Assembly (NCBI GenBank): GCA_047967505.1
Contig: CM106539.1
DNA: 64,000 nt
Source: Dipteris shenzhenensis
Taxonomy: Eukaryota; Polypodiophyta; Polypodiopsida; Gleicheniales
Direction: 5' to 3' (one strand)
The notes under the pieces were generated by a model that saw nothing but the letters and a program-made list of their open reading frames with translations, ran no database searches and was not told where the DNA came from. The position numbers were made by a program, and so were the translations under genes. Below are positions 1 to 10,194 of the stretch, piece after piece. Every line of letters starts with the position of its first letter. Within the stretch, counting starts at the first letter, position 1.

Positions 1-2795
1 CATGTTGTTGCAATAACCGAGAAGCCAAGCACTTCTTTGTGGCATTGCAAGTTGGGGCGCATGAGCCAGAATGGAATAAAACTCTTATGCCATTTGGGTT
101 ATGTACCGCATTTGAGTTTCTCTGATTTTGAATTTTGTGAGCACTGTCTCTATGGGAAGCATACTAAATCAGCCCATAAAAGAAGGGGAAAGAAAGAGTT
201 TGAAAAGCTTGATTTGGTGCATTCAGACGTATGTGGTCCCATGCCTACACGGTCATTAGGTAGGGTTGAATACTATGTGACATTCATTGATGATGCAACT
301 GGGAAAGTGTGGGCTTATGCTATAGCTTGAAAGAGTAATGTGTTCCAGGTATTTCAGAAATGGATGGCCTTGGTTGAAAATCAGTCAGCTAGAATGCTTA
401 AATGCCTACGGACTGACAATGGTGGAGAGTACACGTGGGATTAAGAGGGAGCTCACATCCCCTCGTACTCCAGAGCAAAATCCAGTTGCAGAAAAGATGA
501 ACTGTACCATTCAAGAAAGGTTGCAATGCATGCTTTCCAATGCAAGTCTTTCTGGTGGTTTTTGGGCTGAGGCAATGAAGACTACAGTGCATGTGATCAA
601 TAGATCACCTAGTAAGAGTTTGGATGGTGTTATTCCTGAAGAGGCATGGAGTGGCAAGAAGCCCTCTTACTCTCATTTGCATATATTTGGGTGTGAGGCA
701 TATGCACATGTGCCAAAAGAGCTTCGAAAGAAGTTAGATCCTAAGTCTAGGAAATGCATCTTTCTGGGTTATGGTGAAAGTGGAGAGATGGGCTATCGTC
801 TCTGGGATCCAGAAGCAAAGAAGATAATACGCAGCCATGATGTAGTCTTCAATGAGAAGAAGATGCATAAGGCACCCATGAGGGATGTGGAAATGAGGAG
901 AATCACTTTCCAGGATGTGAATCCACCTGCATATGTTGAGACACAGCAAGCTGTCCATGCACCAAATGTGCAAGAAATGGTACCACCAAGTACTTCCACA
1001 GGTATACAATCAAGGGTAGATGATGGGTCATCTATTGGTGGAAATGATGAGCCAAATGTGGCTGATATGTAGGTGGGACAGCAAGCTGAAATGCCCTTGA
1101 GAAGATCATCTAGAGTGTCTAGACCGCCTGATAGGTTTGTTCCAGGGGTAGACTATGTGATGCTTCCTGATTGCAGGGAGCCTTCTTGCTACAGAGAGGC
1201 TATGATGCACGAGGATCAATGCAAGTGGGAGTATGCTATGCAATCAGAGATGAATTCACTTATGAAGAATAAGACTTGGGACTTGGTTTCTTTGCCACAT
1301 GGAAAGAAAGCGTTGCCATGTAAATGGGTCTAAAATATGAAGGTCACAGGTGATGATGTGCCTAGGTACAAGGCCCGTTTGGTCGCTAAAGGGTTCAAGC
1401 AAGAGAAGGGTGTGGACTTTGATGAGATATTCTCTCCAGTTGTGAAGATGAACACAGTTAGATGCATGCTTGGACTAGTGGCATCAAAGGATATGGAGCT
1501 TATGCAGATGGATGTCAAGATAGTTTTCTTGCATGGGGATTTGCATGAGGAAATTTACATGGTGCAGCCGGAAGGCTTTGAAGAAAAGGGCAAAGAGCAT
1601 TTAGTTTGCAAGCTGAAGAAGAGTCTCTATGGTCTTAAGCAAGCGCCTAGAGAATGGTATCAGAAATTTGATGCTTTCATTCGGTCCCAGGGTTTTAGAA
1701 GGAGTGAAATTGATCACTGCCTCTACACTAAAAGGGCTAAGGATAATAGCCTGATAATCTTGGCACTATATGTGGATGATATGCGATTGGCTAGCAAGAA
1801 TACTTATGAGCTAGATGCATTAAAGGCCAAGTTGCATGAGGCCTTTGATATGAAGGATTTGGGACTGAGTTGGGACTTGCAGGTCATATTCTTGGTATGC
1901 GCATCATGCGTGATCGGAGTAGGAAACTCCTTTGGCTTTCACAAAAAGGGTATGTTACAAAAGTATTGCAGCATTTCAATATGGAGGGGGGGAAGGTAGT
2001 GAGTACTCCATTGCCTCCATATGTGAAACTGAGTCATGCAGATAATCCCAAATCAGATGAGGAAAGGGCCATGATGGCCAAGGTTCCTTATGCATCAGAA
2101 GTTGGGAGTCTTATGTATGCTATGATAGCTACTAGACCAGACATTGCATTTGTAGTGGGAGTTGTTAGCTGGTATATGGCTAATCCAGGAAAGAGGCATT
2201 GGGAGGCAGTTAAGTGCATCATGAGGTACATGAAGGGTACCAAGGAGATGTGCATCTTCTTTGGTAGAGGAGACATGCGTGTACTTGGGTACACAGATTC
2301 AGACTATGCTGGGCATGTGGATAGTAGGAGATCCACTTCTGGTTATGTGTTCACCTTTGCAGGTGGTGCAGTGTCGTGGATGTCTCGCGCACAGAAGTGC
2401 GTTGCTTTGTCTACCACAGAGGCTGAGTATGTTGCAGCCACAGAGGGTTGCAAGGAGGCTATATGGCTTGATCGGCTAGTGGGAGATTTAGGGATTCATA
2501 CAGGTGTACCGACATTGCATAGTGATTCCATGAGTGCTATTCAGCTAGCATGGAATCCGGTCTTTCATGCAAAGAGCAAACACATTGAGGTCAGGTACCA
2601 TTTCATCAGGGAGGTACTTGAGGGCAAGCGCATAGAGCTTGTCAAGGTTCATACAGATGATAACCCTGCAGATATGCTGACGAAGAGTCTACCTAGTCAG
2701 CGGTTTGAGTATATATTGTCATGTATTGATGGGCATTGGATAGTATGCTCACTAGTGTTCTCCCTTAGAGGCACATTGTCCTTTAAGTGGGAGGT
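1..2795 (+). pseudogene. Copia pol remnant (integrase, RT, RNase H)
   Basis: This is the 3' half of a Ty1/Copia polyprotein; the gag and protease end lies outside the window. In order it shows GAG-pre-integrase with a zinc-binding His/Cys pattern (about 37-200), the integrase core (HSDVCG near 215; PEQNPVAEK near 470), an Ala/Pro linker, reverse transcriptase (KSLYGLKQAPREWY near 1620; LYVDDM near 1770) and RNase H (TDSDYAGH near 2300; STTEAEY near 2410; ADMLTKSL near 2670). In-frame stops at 328-330, 1070-1072 and 1331-1333 and frameshifts near 335 and 1865 make it non-functional. It reads into the 3' LTR at 2796. The family assignment is firm from motif order (INT before RT); the exact lineage is not determined. 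Confidence 0.93.
2785..2795 (+). other. Polypurine tract of Copia remnant
   Basis: AAGTGGGAGGT lies directly before the LTR start TGTGGGGG. This is the expected priming site for plus-strand DNA synthesis and supports the LTR boundary. Confidence 0.7.
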
Positions 2796-2966
2796 TGTGG
2801 GGGTTAAAGGTCACTGTGCCTTTACCCCGGTTATGTACAATACTCAAACACATATAGAAATGAATGAAAAAGAAGATTAGGGTGTTCTGCACCCACCAAA
2901 AACTTGTGTGGCTCTCTGTTTCTCTCTCTCCCTCTTCCGTTCTTGCTTCCGTTGAGAGCACTCTTA
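2796..2966 (+). repeat. 3' LTR of Copia remnant (~171 bp)
   Basis: It starts TGTGGGGGTTAAAGG and ends GAGCACTCTTA, and is collinear with the LTR at 23360-23532, which is followed by a primer-binding site. This defines a Copia family with short LTRs (about 170 bp). It contains a CT-rich stretch near its end. The terminal CA has mutated to TA. The 5' LTR lies outside the window, so no target duplication can be tested. Confidence 0.85.
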
Positions 2967-3235
2967 GAGAAGGGGGGCGTTTGGGGTGGAGGGGGTGGGA
3001 GGGGGTGGTGGAGAAGGGGGTGGGGGGGTTGTGGAGGGAGTGGTGGAGAAGGGGGGGTGGGGGTGGAGGGAGTGGGGGTGCGGGTGGGGTGGCGGGGGTG
3101 GTGGAGACGGGGGGGGTGGAGGGGCGATGGAGGGGGTGATGGAGGGGGAAGGGGGGGAAGGGGATGGTGGTGGAGGGGGGGGTGGAGGGGGACGGGGGTG
3201 GAGAGGGTGGTGGAGGGGGGGGAACTGAAAGGATG
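2967..3235 (+). repeat. G-rich low-complexity tract
   Basis: About 270 bp of degenerate GGGGTGGAG-like repeats with almost no C, abutting the LTR end. Many G-runs of four or more could form G-quadruplexes. The glycine-rich reading frames here are by-products of base composition and are not annotated as genes. Confidence 0.9.
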
Positions 3236-4641
3236 GGAAACTTTGACAGAAATCTAAAGGGAGGAAGAGATGGTCGCCTTAATGCTCTCCAAGTCTTTCT
3301 CGATGTAACGGGATTGTTGAGGGCGAATGGATGGTGGGTGGATGGCTAGGTTATTATCACTGAGGATGGGAATAGGGTGGTGGTAGATGGAGAGGGAGGA
3401 GTGTCTTGCATAGGGCTTGGAATGGGGAAGAGGATGGAGGCAAGATGTGAAAGAAGAAGAATGAGGGGGTGGAGTGGATTTTTATAGGAATGGGTGTAGG
3501 TTTTAGGGTTAAACCCTAAACTCTTCCCGAGCCATAACTTTTCATGGTTAGCTCGGATCGCTCTTCTATAAAAAGGTGAAATGATCAAAATTGCAAGCTC
3601 TACACATTCGTGTCCACTACCTATCCTAATTTTTTTATCAAGTGGCTTCTTTTTAAGAAATAAATAAAATTTCTTAAGGTAGTAACCTAGGGTTGATGCT
3701 TGGGGTTGATATGTTTGGCTAGAGTTTGAAAAAACAAATTACTCTCCTTGCCCTTGAGGGTTATGTTCATGAAAGTTTGTAGTAGTTTGTTTTTTACACA
3801 TACTTGTGTGTGTTTACTTGTTACTTGAGACGCTAGTCTCCCCGATAGCAGTGCCAAATGTAGGCTCTTTCCCACCACTTCCGCAGGAAGAGCAAGGTAT
3901 TCTTAGTATGCAGGGTTCCAAGGCTTTTTTTCACCTACATATATCAGTGTTGTCATTTGTAGTATAAGTGTAGCTTAGGACCTGAGGTCATATTTCAGTG
4001 AGAGATGTAGGCTTAAGTGTGGTAAGCAAACATAGTGCAAGCATGTGTGAAATGAATGTGCATCATCATGGTTGGGGTTATGAAGGCTTTCGCCTTCATT
4101 GGGGATTGAAGGGTTTAGGAGGAGTTTAAGGGTTAGAGGGAGGTTCAGGGTTTAGAAGGAGGTTCCAAGCTTCAAAGAGAGGTTTCAGAGTTTAGAAGAG
4201 GTTCAAGTGTTAGAAGGAGGATCCAAGGTTCAAGGTAGAGTACATGGTGGAGAACTCGTCTCCCTCGTAGAATATGGAGTTTAAGGGTTGAGGAACTAAG
4301 GGTTTAGGAGGAGCATAGGAGTGGGAGAGAAAGAAGATGTAAGAGCATAGGGGGAAAGGAGGGAGGAGGAGGAGGAGCGAGGAGGAGGAGGAGGAGGGAG
4401 GAGGAGGAGGGAGAGGATGGGTTGCAAGGCTGGAGGAGAGGGGAGGAGGAGTTGCAAGGTTAGGACATGCTTTTGGACATGGAATGCAAGGAAGCATGGA
4501 CACTTGAGACAATTGCTTGGAATATCAAAGTAGATTTCAACACAATGCCCTAAAGAGTCTGGGCTTCATTCCATTATGGGGTATTGATACAAGTTGGAGC
4601 GTTTATCTCTCTTCATATAGGAATTGTAAGACATTCCCTCT
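3236..4641. other. Intergenic; purine-rich stretches
   Basis: No gene is recognised. Visible features are a TATA-like TATAAAAAGG near 3570, imperfect repeats of about 27 bp based on GGGTTTAGAAGGAGG (about 4100-4235), and a GGA/GAG-repeat tract (about 4335-4450). Reading frames over the purine tract are low-complexity. Confidence 0.6.
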
Positions 4642-4808
4642 CTACATGTAGAACTTGCATGTAGAAGTTGCATGTAGGAGTTGCATGTTGAACTCGCATG
4701 CAGACTTGCATGTAGGAGTTGCAAGTAGAACTTGCATGTAGAACATGCATGTAGGAATCGCATGTAGGACTTGCATGTAGGAGTTGTAAGTAGAACTTGC
4801 ATGTTGAG
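4642..4808. repeat. 13-bp minisatellite, ~13 units
   Basis: Tandem copies of TTGCATGTAGAAC with variants (TTGCATGTAGGAG, TTGCAAGTAGAAC and one 12-bp unit). The units are diverged, so the array is not a recent expansion. The Cys/Leu/His-rich reading frame on the minus strand only translates this repeat. Confidence 0.9.
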
Positions 4809-5227
4809 GATTCCTAAGAGAGATTATTCCTAGCCATATGCAAGTACAAGCGGAGCTTTGCTGCTACTCTACACACACATTCTATACTACCTAAGTCCAT
4901 GTTGGAACAGAGACAACAGTGGCGCTCATCTCCTCCCTTGGATCCATTAGTTGATCAAGGGCTTATATTTGATGCCTCTAATCCTTTGATAGTATCCCTT
5001 AGATCTACCCCTTGACACCCATCTCCACCATAGATCTACCAAAGATCCAATGGTCCACAAATAAAGGTGCCTTCTCCCTCTTCAATACAGTCCCCTCCTA
5101 TTTGTCAAAGTTTGCCAGTTTGGAGCCCACCAAAGGTGCCTCCCTTAAGTCTCCCACCATTTTGAGCATCCTAGGCCTTTGATTCATCCACCATTCACCT
5201 CCATCCAAAGGCCTGCAAGGTTCCCAA
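4809..5227. other. Intergenic, nothing recognised
   Basis: AT/CT-rich single-copy-looking sequence. Phrases such as TCCTCCCTTGGATC recur from the 60-bp repeat at 5887-6110, so it may be a diverged outlier of that repeat. Confidence 0.4.
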
Positions 5228-5590
5228 ATTCAAAATAAAGGTACCGATGTTAGTTGAGTCAATGCTACGAGACCCTTAGACCATGGGTTACCATAGTGGA
5301 TTCAATTCCAATTAACTTAATCTTTTTCTTAATACTTTCCTTATGAGGCCCTTTTGAGACCCAAAATCTCCCCTAATGTAGGAGGACAGCTTCATTAGGG
5401 AACAGGGATGTGGAATGCCTCACCTAGAGCACCTAAAGCCATCAGGGGAGAATTGGGGTCTCAAAAGGGCCTCATAAAGAATTGATTAAGAAATGGATTA
5501 AGTTAATTAAAAGTGAATCACTATGGTAACCCATGGGCTAAGGGACCCTTAGCATTTACTCAACTGACATGGTTTGAAATTGATCAACCT
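5228..5590. repeat. Long inverted repeat (foldback element)
   Basis: A left arm of about 155 bp (5228-5385) is complementary to a right arm (about 5437-5590), with a spacer of about 50-70 bp. Matching landmarks include GAGGCCCTTTTGAGACCC on the left with GGGTCTCAAAAGGGCCTC on the right, and CCATGGGTTACCATAGTG with CACTATGGTAACCCATGG. A partial single-arm copy with GAGGCCCTTTTGAGACCC occurs near 6340-6390. The structure suits a MITE or foldback element; no clear target duplication was found. Confidence 0.8.
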
Positions 5591-5886
5591 TGGCGTTTGG
5601 GGAGATGGGTGTTGGATGGATCAAATGCCTAGGATGGACTTGATGGGCTCCAAGTGGCAAGATCTGACAAGGGGAGGAGAAGGTTTGACTTTGTGGAGGC
5701 CTCATTAAGAGGTAAAACGTGCCTTTTCATGTGTACCCTTGATCTAGATCCAAGATCAATGGCCAAGATTGAGGCGCCTGTTTGGAGGGCTAGGATGAAA
5801 GCACATTTTGGATGGTGGAGATGAAGATCCAAGATCAAATTGAAGTGCCTGTTTGGATGGCCTAGATTGATGAAGCACCATTTGCT

Positions 5887-6110
5887 CTAACCTCCTCCCT
5901 TGGATCTAACCTTGATCTATAAACTAGATTGAAGTGCCTTTTGCACTCATCCTTTCCCTTGGACCCACACCTTGATCTATGGCCCAAATTGGAGCGCATT
6001 TTACTCTCATCTCCTCCCTTGGATCCACCCCTTGATCCATGGACCAAATTGAAGCACATTTTCCCCTCATCCTCTCCCTTGGATCTACCCATTGATTTAA
6101 TGGCTAGGAG
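5887..6110. repeat. 60-bp tandem repeat, ~3.7 units
   Basis: Units start at 5887, 5947, 6007 and 6067. Each has the form TCATCCTCTCCCTTGGATC, then CCTTGATC..ATGG, then CAAATTGAAGC and ACATTTT. The period is exactly 60 bp in the middle units. Related single phrases, some inverted, are scattered from 4925 to 5860. Confidence 0.85.
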
Positions 6111-7388
6111 TGCTCTACCACAAATTTGAATGTGACCCTTGGATTGGAGATCATATCAATGGCTAGGAGTGAGTACCATGGGTCTAAACCATGGGTGAGA
6201 GGTCTCCCCAGCCATAAAAGCTCAAATCCTTTTGTACAACACAACATACTAGTGTGATGTGTCCCACACAAAGAAGCATTCTCATTGGTACACCTCAAAT
6301 CCAAGCTCTCTAATCCCTTGAAATTAGGAAATGCTAATTGGAGGCCCTTTTGAGACCCCATTTCTCCCCTAATGTAGGGGATTGGATACCTGAGAGCCCC
6401 TATAACAAACAAACCAAGAGAGAGGGAGGCATCATGCATGGTGCCACATGGGGACTACAGCATTCCCTTCCTCCACAAATGAACGTCTAGAGTCATATCC
6501 AATGAAACTTCATATATTGTGATTCTCTATGGAGAAGGAAAACAAAGGGTTGCTCTTAGAAGGCCGAACCATCTGGACCGCCTTGAAACAATGATTATAA
6601 GCTTTTAAATAGGCAAAGACCAAGATTGAGCTACCTATTTGAATTGACCTTCCCACCCAAAACCCCATTTTCTTTGGTACCAAACAACCACAAGGTAGTA
6701 ATCTCCCAAAAAGTATTGTCTTGTCCTAGTGCCAATCTGGTGCATAATATATGTAGCACTACTCCAACCTTACAGTGTGTGCATCCTGCCATACTAAAAT
6801 GCAAATCCTCTATTTCACTTGGATTGCCCATCTATGCTATGCTATTACATGAGTTCTAGATGATGGAGTCATTCCCTCAAGGTCGTTTGAGATGAAAACC
6901 TCAAATTGTAAGACCTTTGCTTTTGGTGAAGGGGAAAACTCATGCAAGGGAAATCCCTTGGTGGCCACTTGTAGTAGCATGACCCATCCTATCTATGATG
7001 TAATCCATTTCCCAAAGAAATTTTAACCTCTCTTCAACATGTGAAGCTATGAGCTTCAAAGCAATAGTTGGATCTCCAAAAGAACTTTGTGTTTTCATTT
7101 CAATGCCTACATTTTTTATTTGTTTATCATTTTAAAGCTTAACAAAAAAAATGTTTAAATCTAGCAAGTTGAAAACAAAGTTAGAACCGATTATTGTAGG
7201 AAGCTTGACCTAGCAAGTGAGATGTGTTAAAACCACTTAAATTGGACTAATTCAACAAGGCAAGGGCACAATTTGCACACAGCATCAATCGAACCTGCTA
7301 ATCGGTCAATTAAATCACGGAGAACGAAAGAGAAAATGCAAAATCACCACACCAAAGAAGAATTTGTCAACAAAGATCCCTGATGTAT
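6111..7388. other. Intergenic, nothing recognised
   Basis: AT-rich sequence with one partial copy of the 5228-5590 inverted repeat near 6340. It forms the downstream flank of the kinase gene. I see no gene here. Confidence 0.5.
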
Positions 7389-8633
7389 TTAAGTTTCAAT
7401 ATCAACTGTGAAAGTCGACGACAACAAATTGCTAGAAAGTGGAGGTTCTTTCACCTCCACCTTCCCCTCAAGCATCTGCACCACCTCTCCCATCGTCGGC
7501 CTCATCTTAGCCTTCTCCTGAATGCACCACAGCGCCACCCTCATGCTCACCTCGGCTTCCTCTTCCGTCACCTCCCCCCTCACCGCCGCATCCACTACCT
7601 CCACCACTCTACCCTCTCTCAACTTCCTCATCACTAACGTTGGTAAATACCAGTCCTCCGGATCCTCCTGCATCTGATCCACACTCCTCCTCCCGCTCAC
7701 CAGCTCCAGTAGCACCATCCCGTAGCTGTACACGTCGCTCTTGCTGTCGATGCCCGCTCCCAGTAGCCACTCTGGTGCTAAGTACCCCGGAGTGCCCCGC
7801 GCGGTAGTCACCACTCGGCTCCGATCCCTGCCCATGCTGCAAGATAATCCGAAGTCTGACACTTTCGCTCGGAATCGGTTGTCCAACAAAATGTTCTCCG
7901 GTTTCACATCCAAATGCAATATCCTCTCCTCGCACTCTTCGTGCAAATACGCCAGGCCCCGAGCAGTCTCCACTGCTATCCTGAACCTCGTCTTCCAATC
8001 CAGGAACGCTGTCGATGACGACTCCGCTTCGTCATCCTTGCTTCGGAAAATCCATCTTTCTAACGAGCCTCTAGGCATGAGCTCGTAAACCAGCAATCTC
8101 TGAAATGACTCCGCACAAAATCCTTTCAAGGACACCAGATTCACGTGTCGTATCTTCGATATGGTAGCGACTTCTGCACAGAACTCTTTCTGTCCCCGCG
8201 CTTCTCTCTCTAGCCTCTTCACCGCAACGTTGCTGCCGTCTCGCAGTGTCCCTTCGTAGACCGAACCGAACCCGCCTCGTCCCAGCTTCTTAGTGAAATT
8301 TTCGGTGATGCTCTGCAGCTCCGTGTATGAAAATCTCGTTGGTAGCCCGGACAGGCTGTTCAGAAATTCTGCATCCAATTCCCCCACTTCGATGGCGTCC
8401 ATTGCATGCTTAGCATTTTCCTTAACCCTGAGACCGTGTGCGAACAGAAGTAAGCACATAAAGACAAAAATCAGGCAATTGGTTATAATGGTCACGGCTC
8501 TCAGGACGGCGGGGGGATGCTTCATGCTAATGCGTTTGTAAGCGAAGAAACCTAGGAGCAATATGTCGATGACTAAGAAGGCAATTGCGCAGGTGAACCA
8601 TATGGAGCTCCTCCTCTTCAAGCAGCAATTCAT
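7389..8633 (-). CDS. Receptor-like kinase, short, membrane-anchored
   Basis: A 414-residue Ser/Thr protein kinase. Two hydrophobic stretches at the N-terminus (residues about 11-32 and 46-66) should anchor it in a membrane; no lectin or other ectodomain is present. The kinase domain runs from about 115 to 390: glycine loop GRGGFGSVYEG (118-128), VAVK lysine 139, glutamate 154, catalytic loop HLDVKPENILL (240-250), DFG (260-262) and APEW (286-289). Because L241 replaces the usual arginine before the catalytic aspartate, it is a non-RD kinase, a class often linked to immune signalling. The sequence most resembles kinases of the plant G-type lectin SD2-5 or LRK10 groups. The ATG at 8633 is the first in frame. 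The frame is open, intron-less and richer in CpG than its flanks, so it is probably functional. Loss of an upstream ectodomain exon is possible. Confidence 0.9.
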   Translation of the reverse strand: MNCCLKRRSSIWFTCAIAFLVIDILLLGFFAYKRISMKHPPAVLRAVTIITNCLIFVFMCLLLFAHGLRVKENAKHAMDAIEVGELDAEFLNSLSGLPTRFSYTELQSITENFTKKLGRGGFGSVYEGTLRDGSNVAVKRLEREARGQKEFCAEVATISKIRHVNLVSLKGFCAESFQRLLVYELMPRGSLERWIFRSKDDEAESSSTAFLDWKTRFRIAVETARGLAYLHEECEERILHLDVKPENILLDNRFRAKVSDFGLSCSMGRDRSRVVTTARGTPGYLAPEWLLGAGIDSKSDVYSYGMVLLELVSGRRSVDQMQEDPEDWYLPTLVMRKLREGRVVEVVDAAVRGEVTEEEAEVSMRVALWCIQEKAKMRPTMGEVVQMLEGKVEVKEPPLSSNLLSSTFTVDIET

Positions 8634-9270
8634 GATGTAGCTCCGATCCCTTGTCTTGTCCTTGTCCTTTAATAGTCTCTGGACCTTTGCGTCCCTCTCT
8701 CTCTCTCTCTCGTTCTACCTCAAAGAGTGGAAGGTAAGACGATTGAAGAAACTTGGTTTCTGAAGGGAAGTGGCTTCGACATCCTTGTCGGTGCTTGACG
8801 AGGAAGCGGGCTGGAAGGCGCCCTGCATGGAGGATTTCGTCGCTCAATAGCTGTGTATGAAATAAACACAGGGATACTCTTCGTTGCGTGTAACATATCA
8901 AAGGCCTCGTGGTTTTCAGAATATGCAGTTCCATGTTCCCATTGCCCATGTCCTGGTGCATCACTTCATAGTCATCTTCTTTGAAACGACTACACTCAAG
9001 TCACTACATCTCCACTACATCATAGGCAAAGACTTGAATTATCAAGTTAATAGGACCCCCCACACAAAGAAAAAATGCGCAAGAGAGAGATGTGAAAATT
9101 CGAAAGTAGAATTCGATTCTCCACTAAAGCACCCCACACAAAACTCTATTTTTTAAATACTTTTTCAAATTAAGTAAGATGACATTATATCATAGAGCAC
9201 TATGAGCCCCTACAAGTCTATTTCACCTTAACTTCAACATTAGACTTAAAATTCCATCTCTTTTGGCATT
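8634..9270 (-). promoter_or_regulatory. Upstream region of kinase gene, CT/GA tract
   Basis: The 330 bp upstream of the ATG includes an uninterrupted CT tract (about 8694-8713; GA on the coding strand), common in plant 5' leaders. No convincing TATA box or upstream exon was identified. The frames found here do not continue the kinase frame. Confidence 0.35.
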
Positions 9271-9294
9271 TATATATATATATATATATATATA
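9271..9294. repeat. (TA)12 microsatellite
   Basis: An uninterrupted TA dinucleotide run. Confidence 0.95.
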
Positions 9295-9559
9295 CTATTC
9301 CTTAAGGAGGGAGAGAGGCATAAGAAGTTGACACGTGGTGAAAATCTGACATGGCATGAATGGAGGGAGGTCCAGGAGAGGTTCGGGGATAGAGCTTGGA
9401 GGAGGCTACACGAGCATGACATGTGGTAACCATGGAGAGTCACTGCCTCACTGACTGGGCAGGGAGGGGGCAGATCGGTCACCACAGACAGTGACTCACT
9501 GACTGGGCGGGGAGGGGTCACCGCAGACTCGAGGAGAGCTTCGTTTTCTTACTTTGTAG

Positions 9560-9855
9560 GTGATAGACCTCTCTCTTTCTCTCGAAATGAACACATTCAG
9601 AATTTCTCTTTCTCAGCAGATATGAAACTCTCTTAACTCCACACAATCTAAATCTCTCTCTCTCTCTCTCAAAGAGCTGAACTTAAATCTCTTAAAGAAA
9701 ATGGACGGAATTTTCTCTCAAATGGACGGATGAAGATCTCTCACCGAAAGTGGACTCTCACGGAGAACACTCAAGAGAACTCTCAATCTCACAATCTCTC
9801 TTACACTCTCAAGAATCGCAATGCCTCAGCGAAAGGCAAGCCAACTCTGATACCA
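9560..9855 (-). mobile_element. Copia leader remnant with PBS (C2 family)
   Basis: Read on the minus strand, this follows the LTR at 9856-10112. It begins with the primer-binding site TGGTATCAGAG (complement of initiator tRNA-Met; 9840-9855), then a GA-rich leader similar to that of the C2 element after 39796 (shared phrases such as GAGAGAAAATTCCGTCCAT). Leader similarity fades toward about 9560. Nothing of gag or pol remains, so this is a truncated copy. Confidence 0.75.
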
Positions 9856-10112
9856 TGACAAAATATGAAGAGGGGAGAGGAGAAGAGTGGAGATGAGGAG
9901 AGAGGGCACAGCTAGAGAGCACACCACAAATGACTAACTGTACACTAGATTTAGTTGAAAAAATAGAATATATACAAACCCTTTTAGGGTTAGGGTTAGG
10001 GGATCTAACCCTTTCCTTTATAGCACTCTATAAGGTTAGTGCTATGCACATATGATCACGTGATGGTGCTATGCACACATGATCACATGATGTTGAGCGT
10101 GAACTCTCAACA
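9856..10112 (-). repeat. Copia LTR, C2 family (257 bp), telomere-like motif
   Basis: It is the same length as the C2 LTRs at 39539 and 46863 and collinear with them, but inverted. It starts TGACAAAATATG and ends CTCTCAACA as written. It contains TTTAGGGTTAGGGTTAGGGG, a three-unit plant telomere-like run, and two near-identical ATGATCAC-centred phrases. Together with the adjacent primer site it marks the 5' end of a minus-strand element whose body has been lost. Confidence 0.92.
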
Positions 10113-10194
10113 AGAAAGAGGAGACTTCGGGCTACAAGGTTGGTTATCAAATGTTCCAATGATATTACACTCTTTTGTGCTACATTGTTTGTGA

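Noticed and set aside
734-1009. Minus-strand frames opposite the first Copia remnant
   Set aside because: They are shadows of the integrase-linker coding strand.
2864-3257. Several glycine/tryptophan-rich open frames
   Set aside because: They translate a G-rich low-complexity tract in multiple frames; no start context, domain or codon bias.
4566-4802. Cys/Leu/His-rich minus-strand frame
   Set aside because: It is only the translation of the 13-bp minisatellite.
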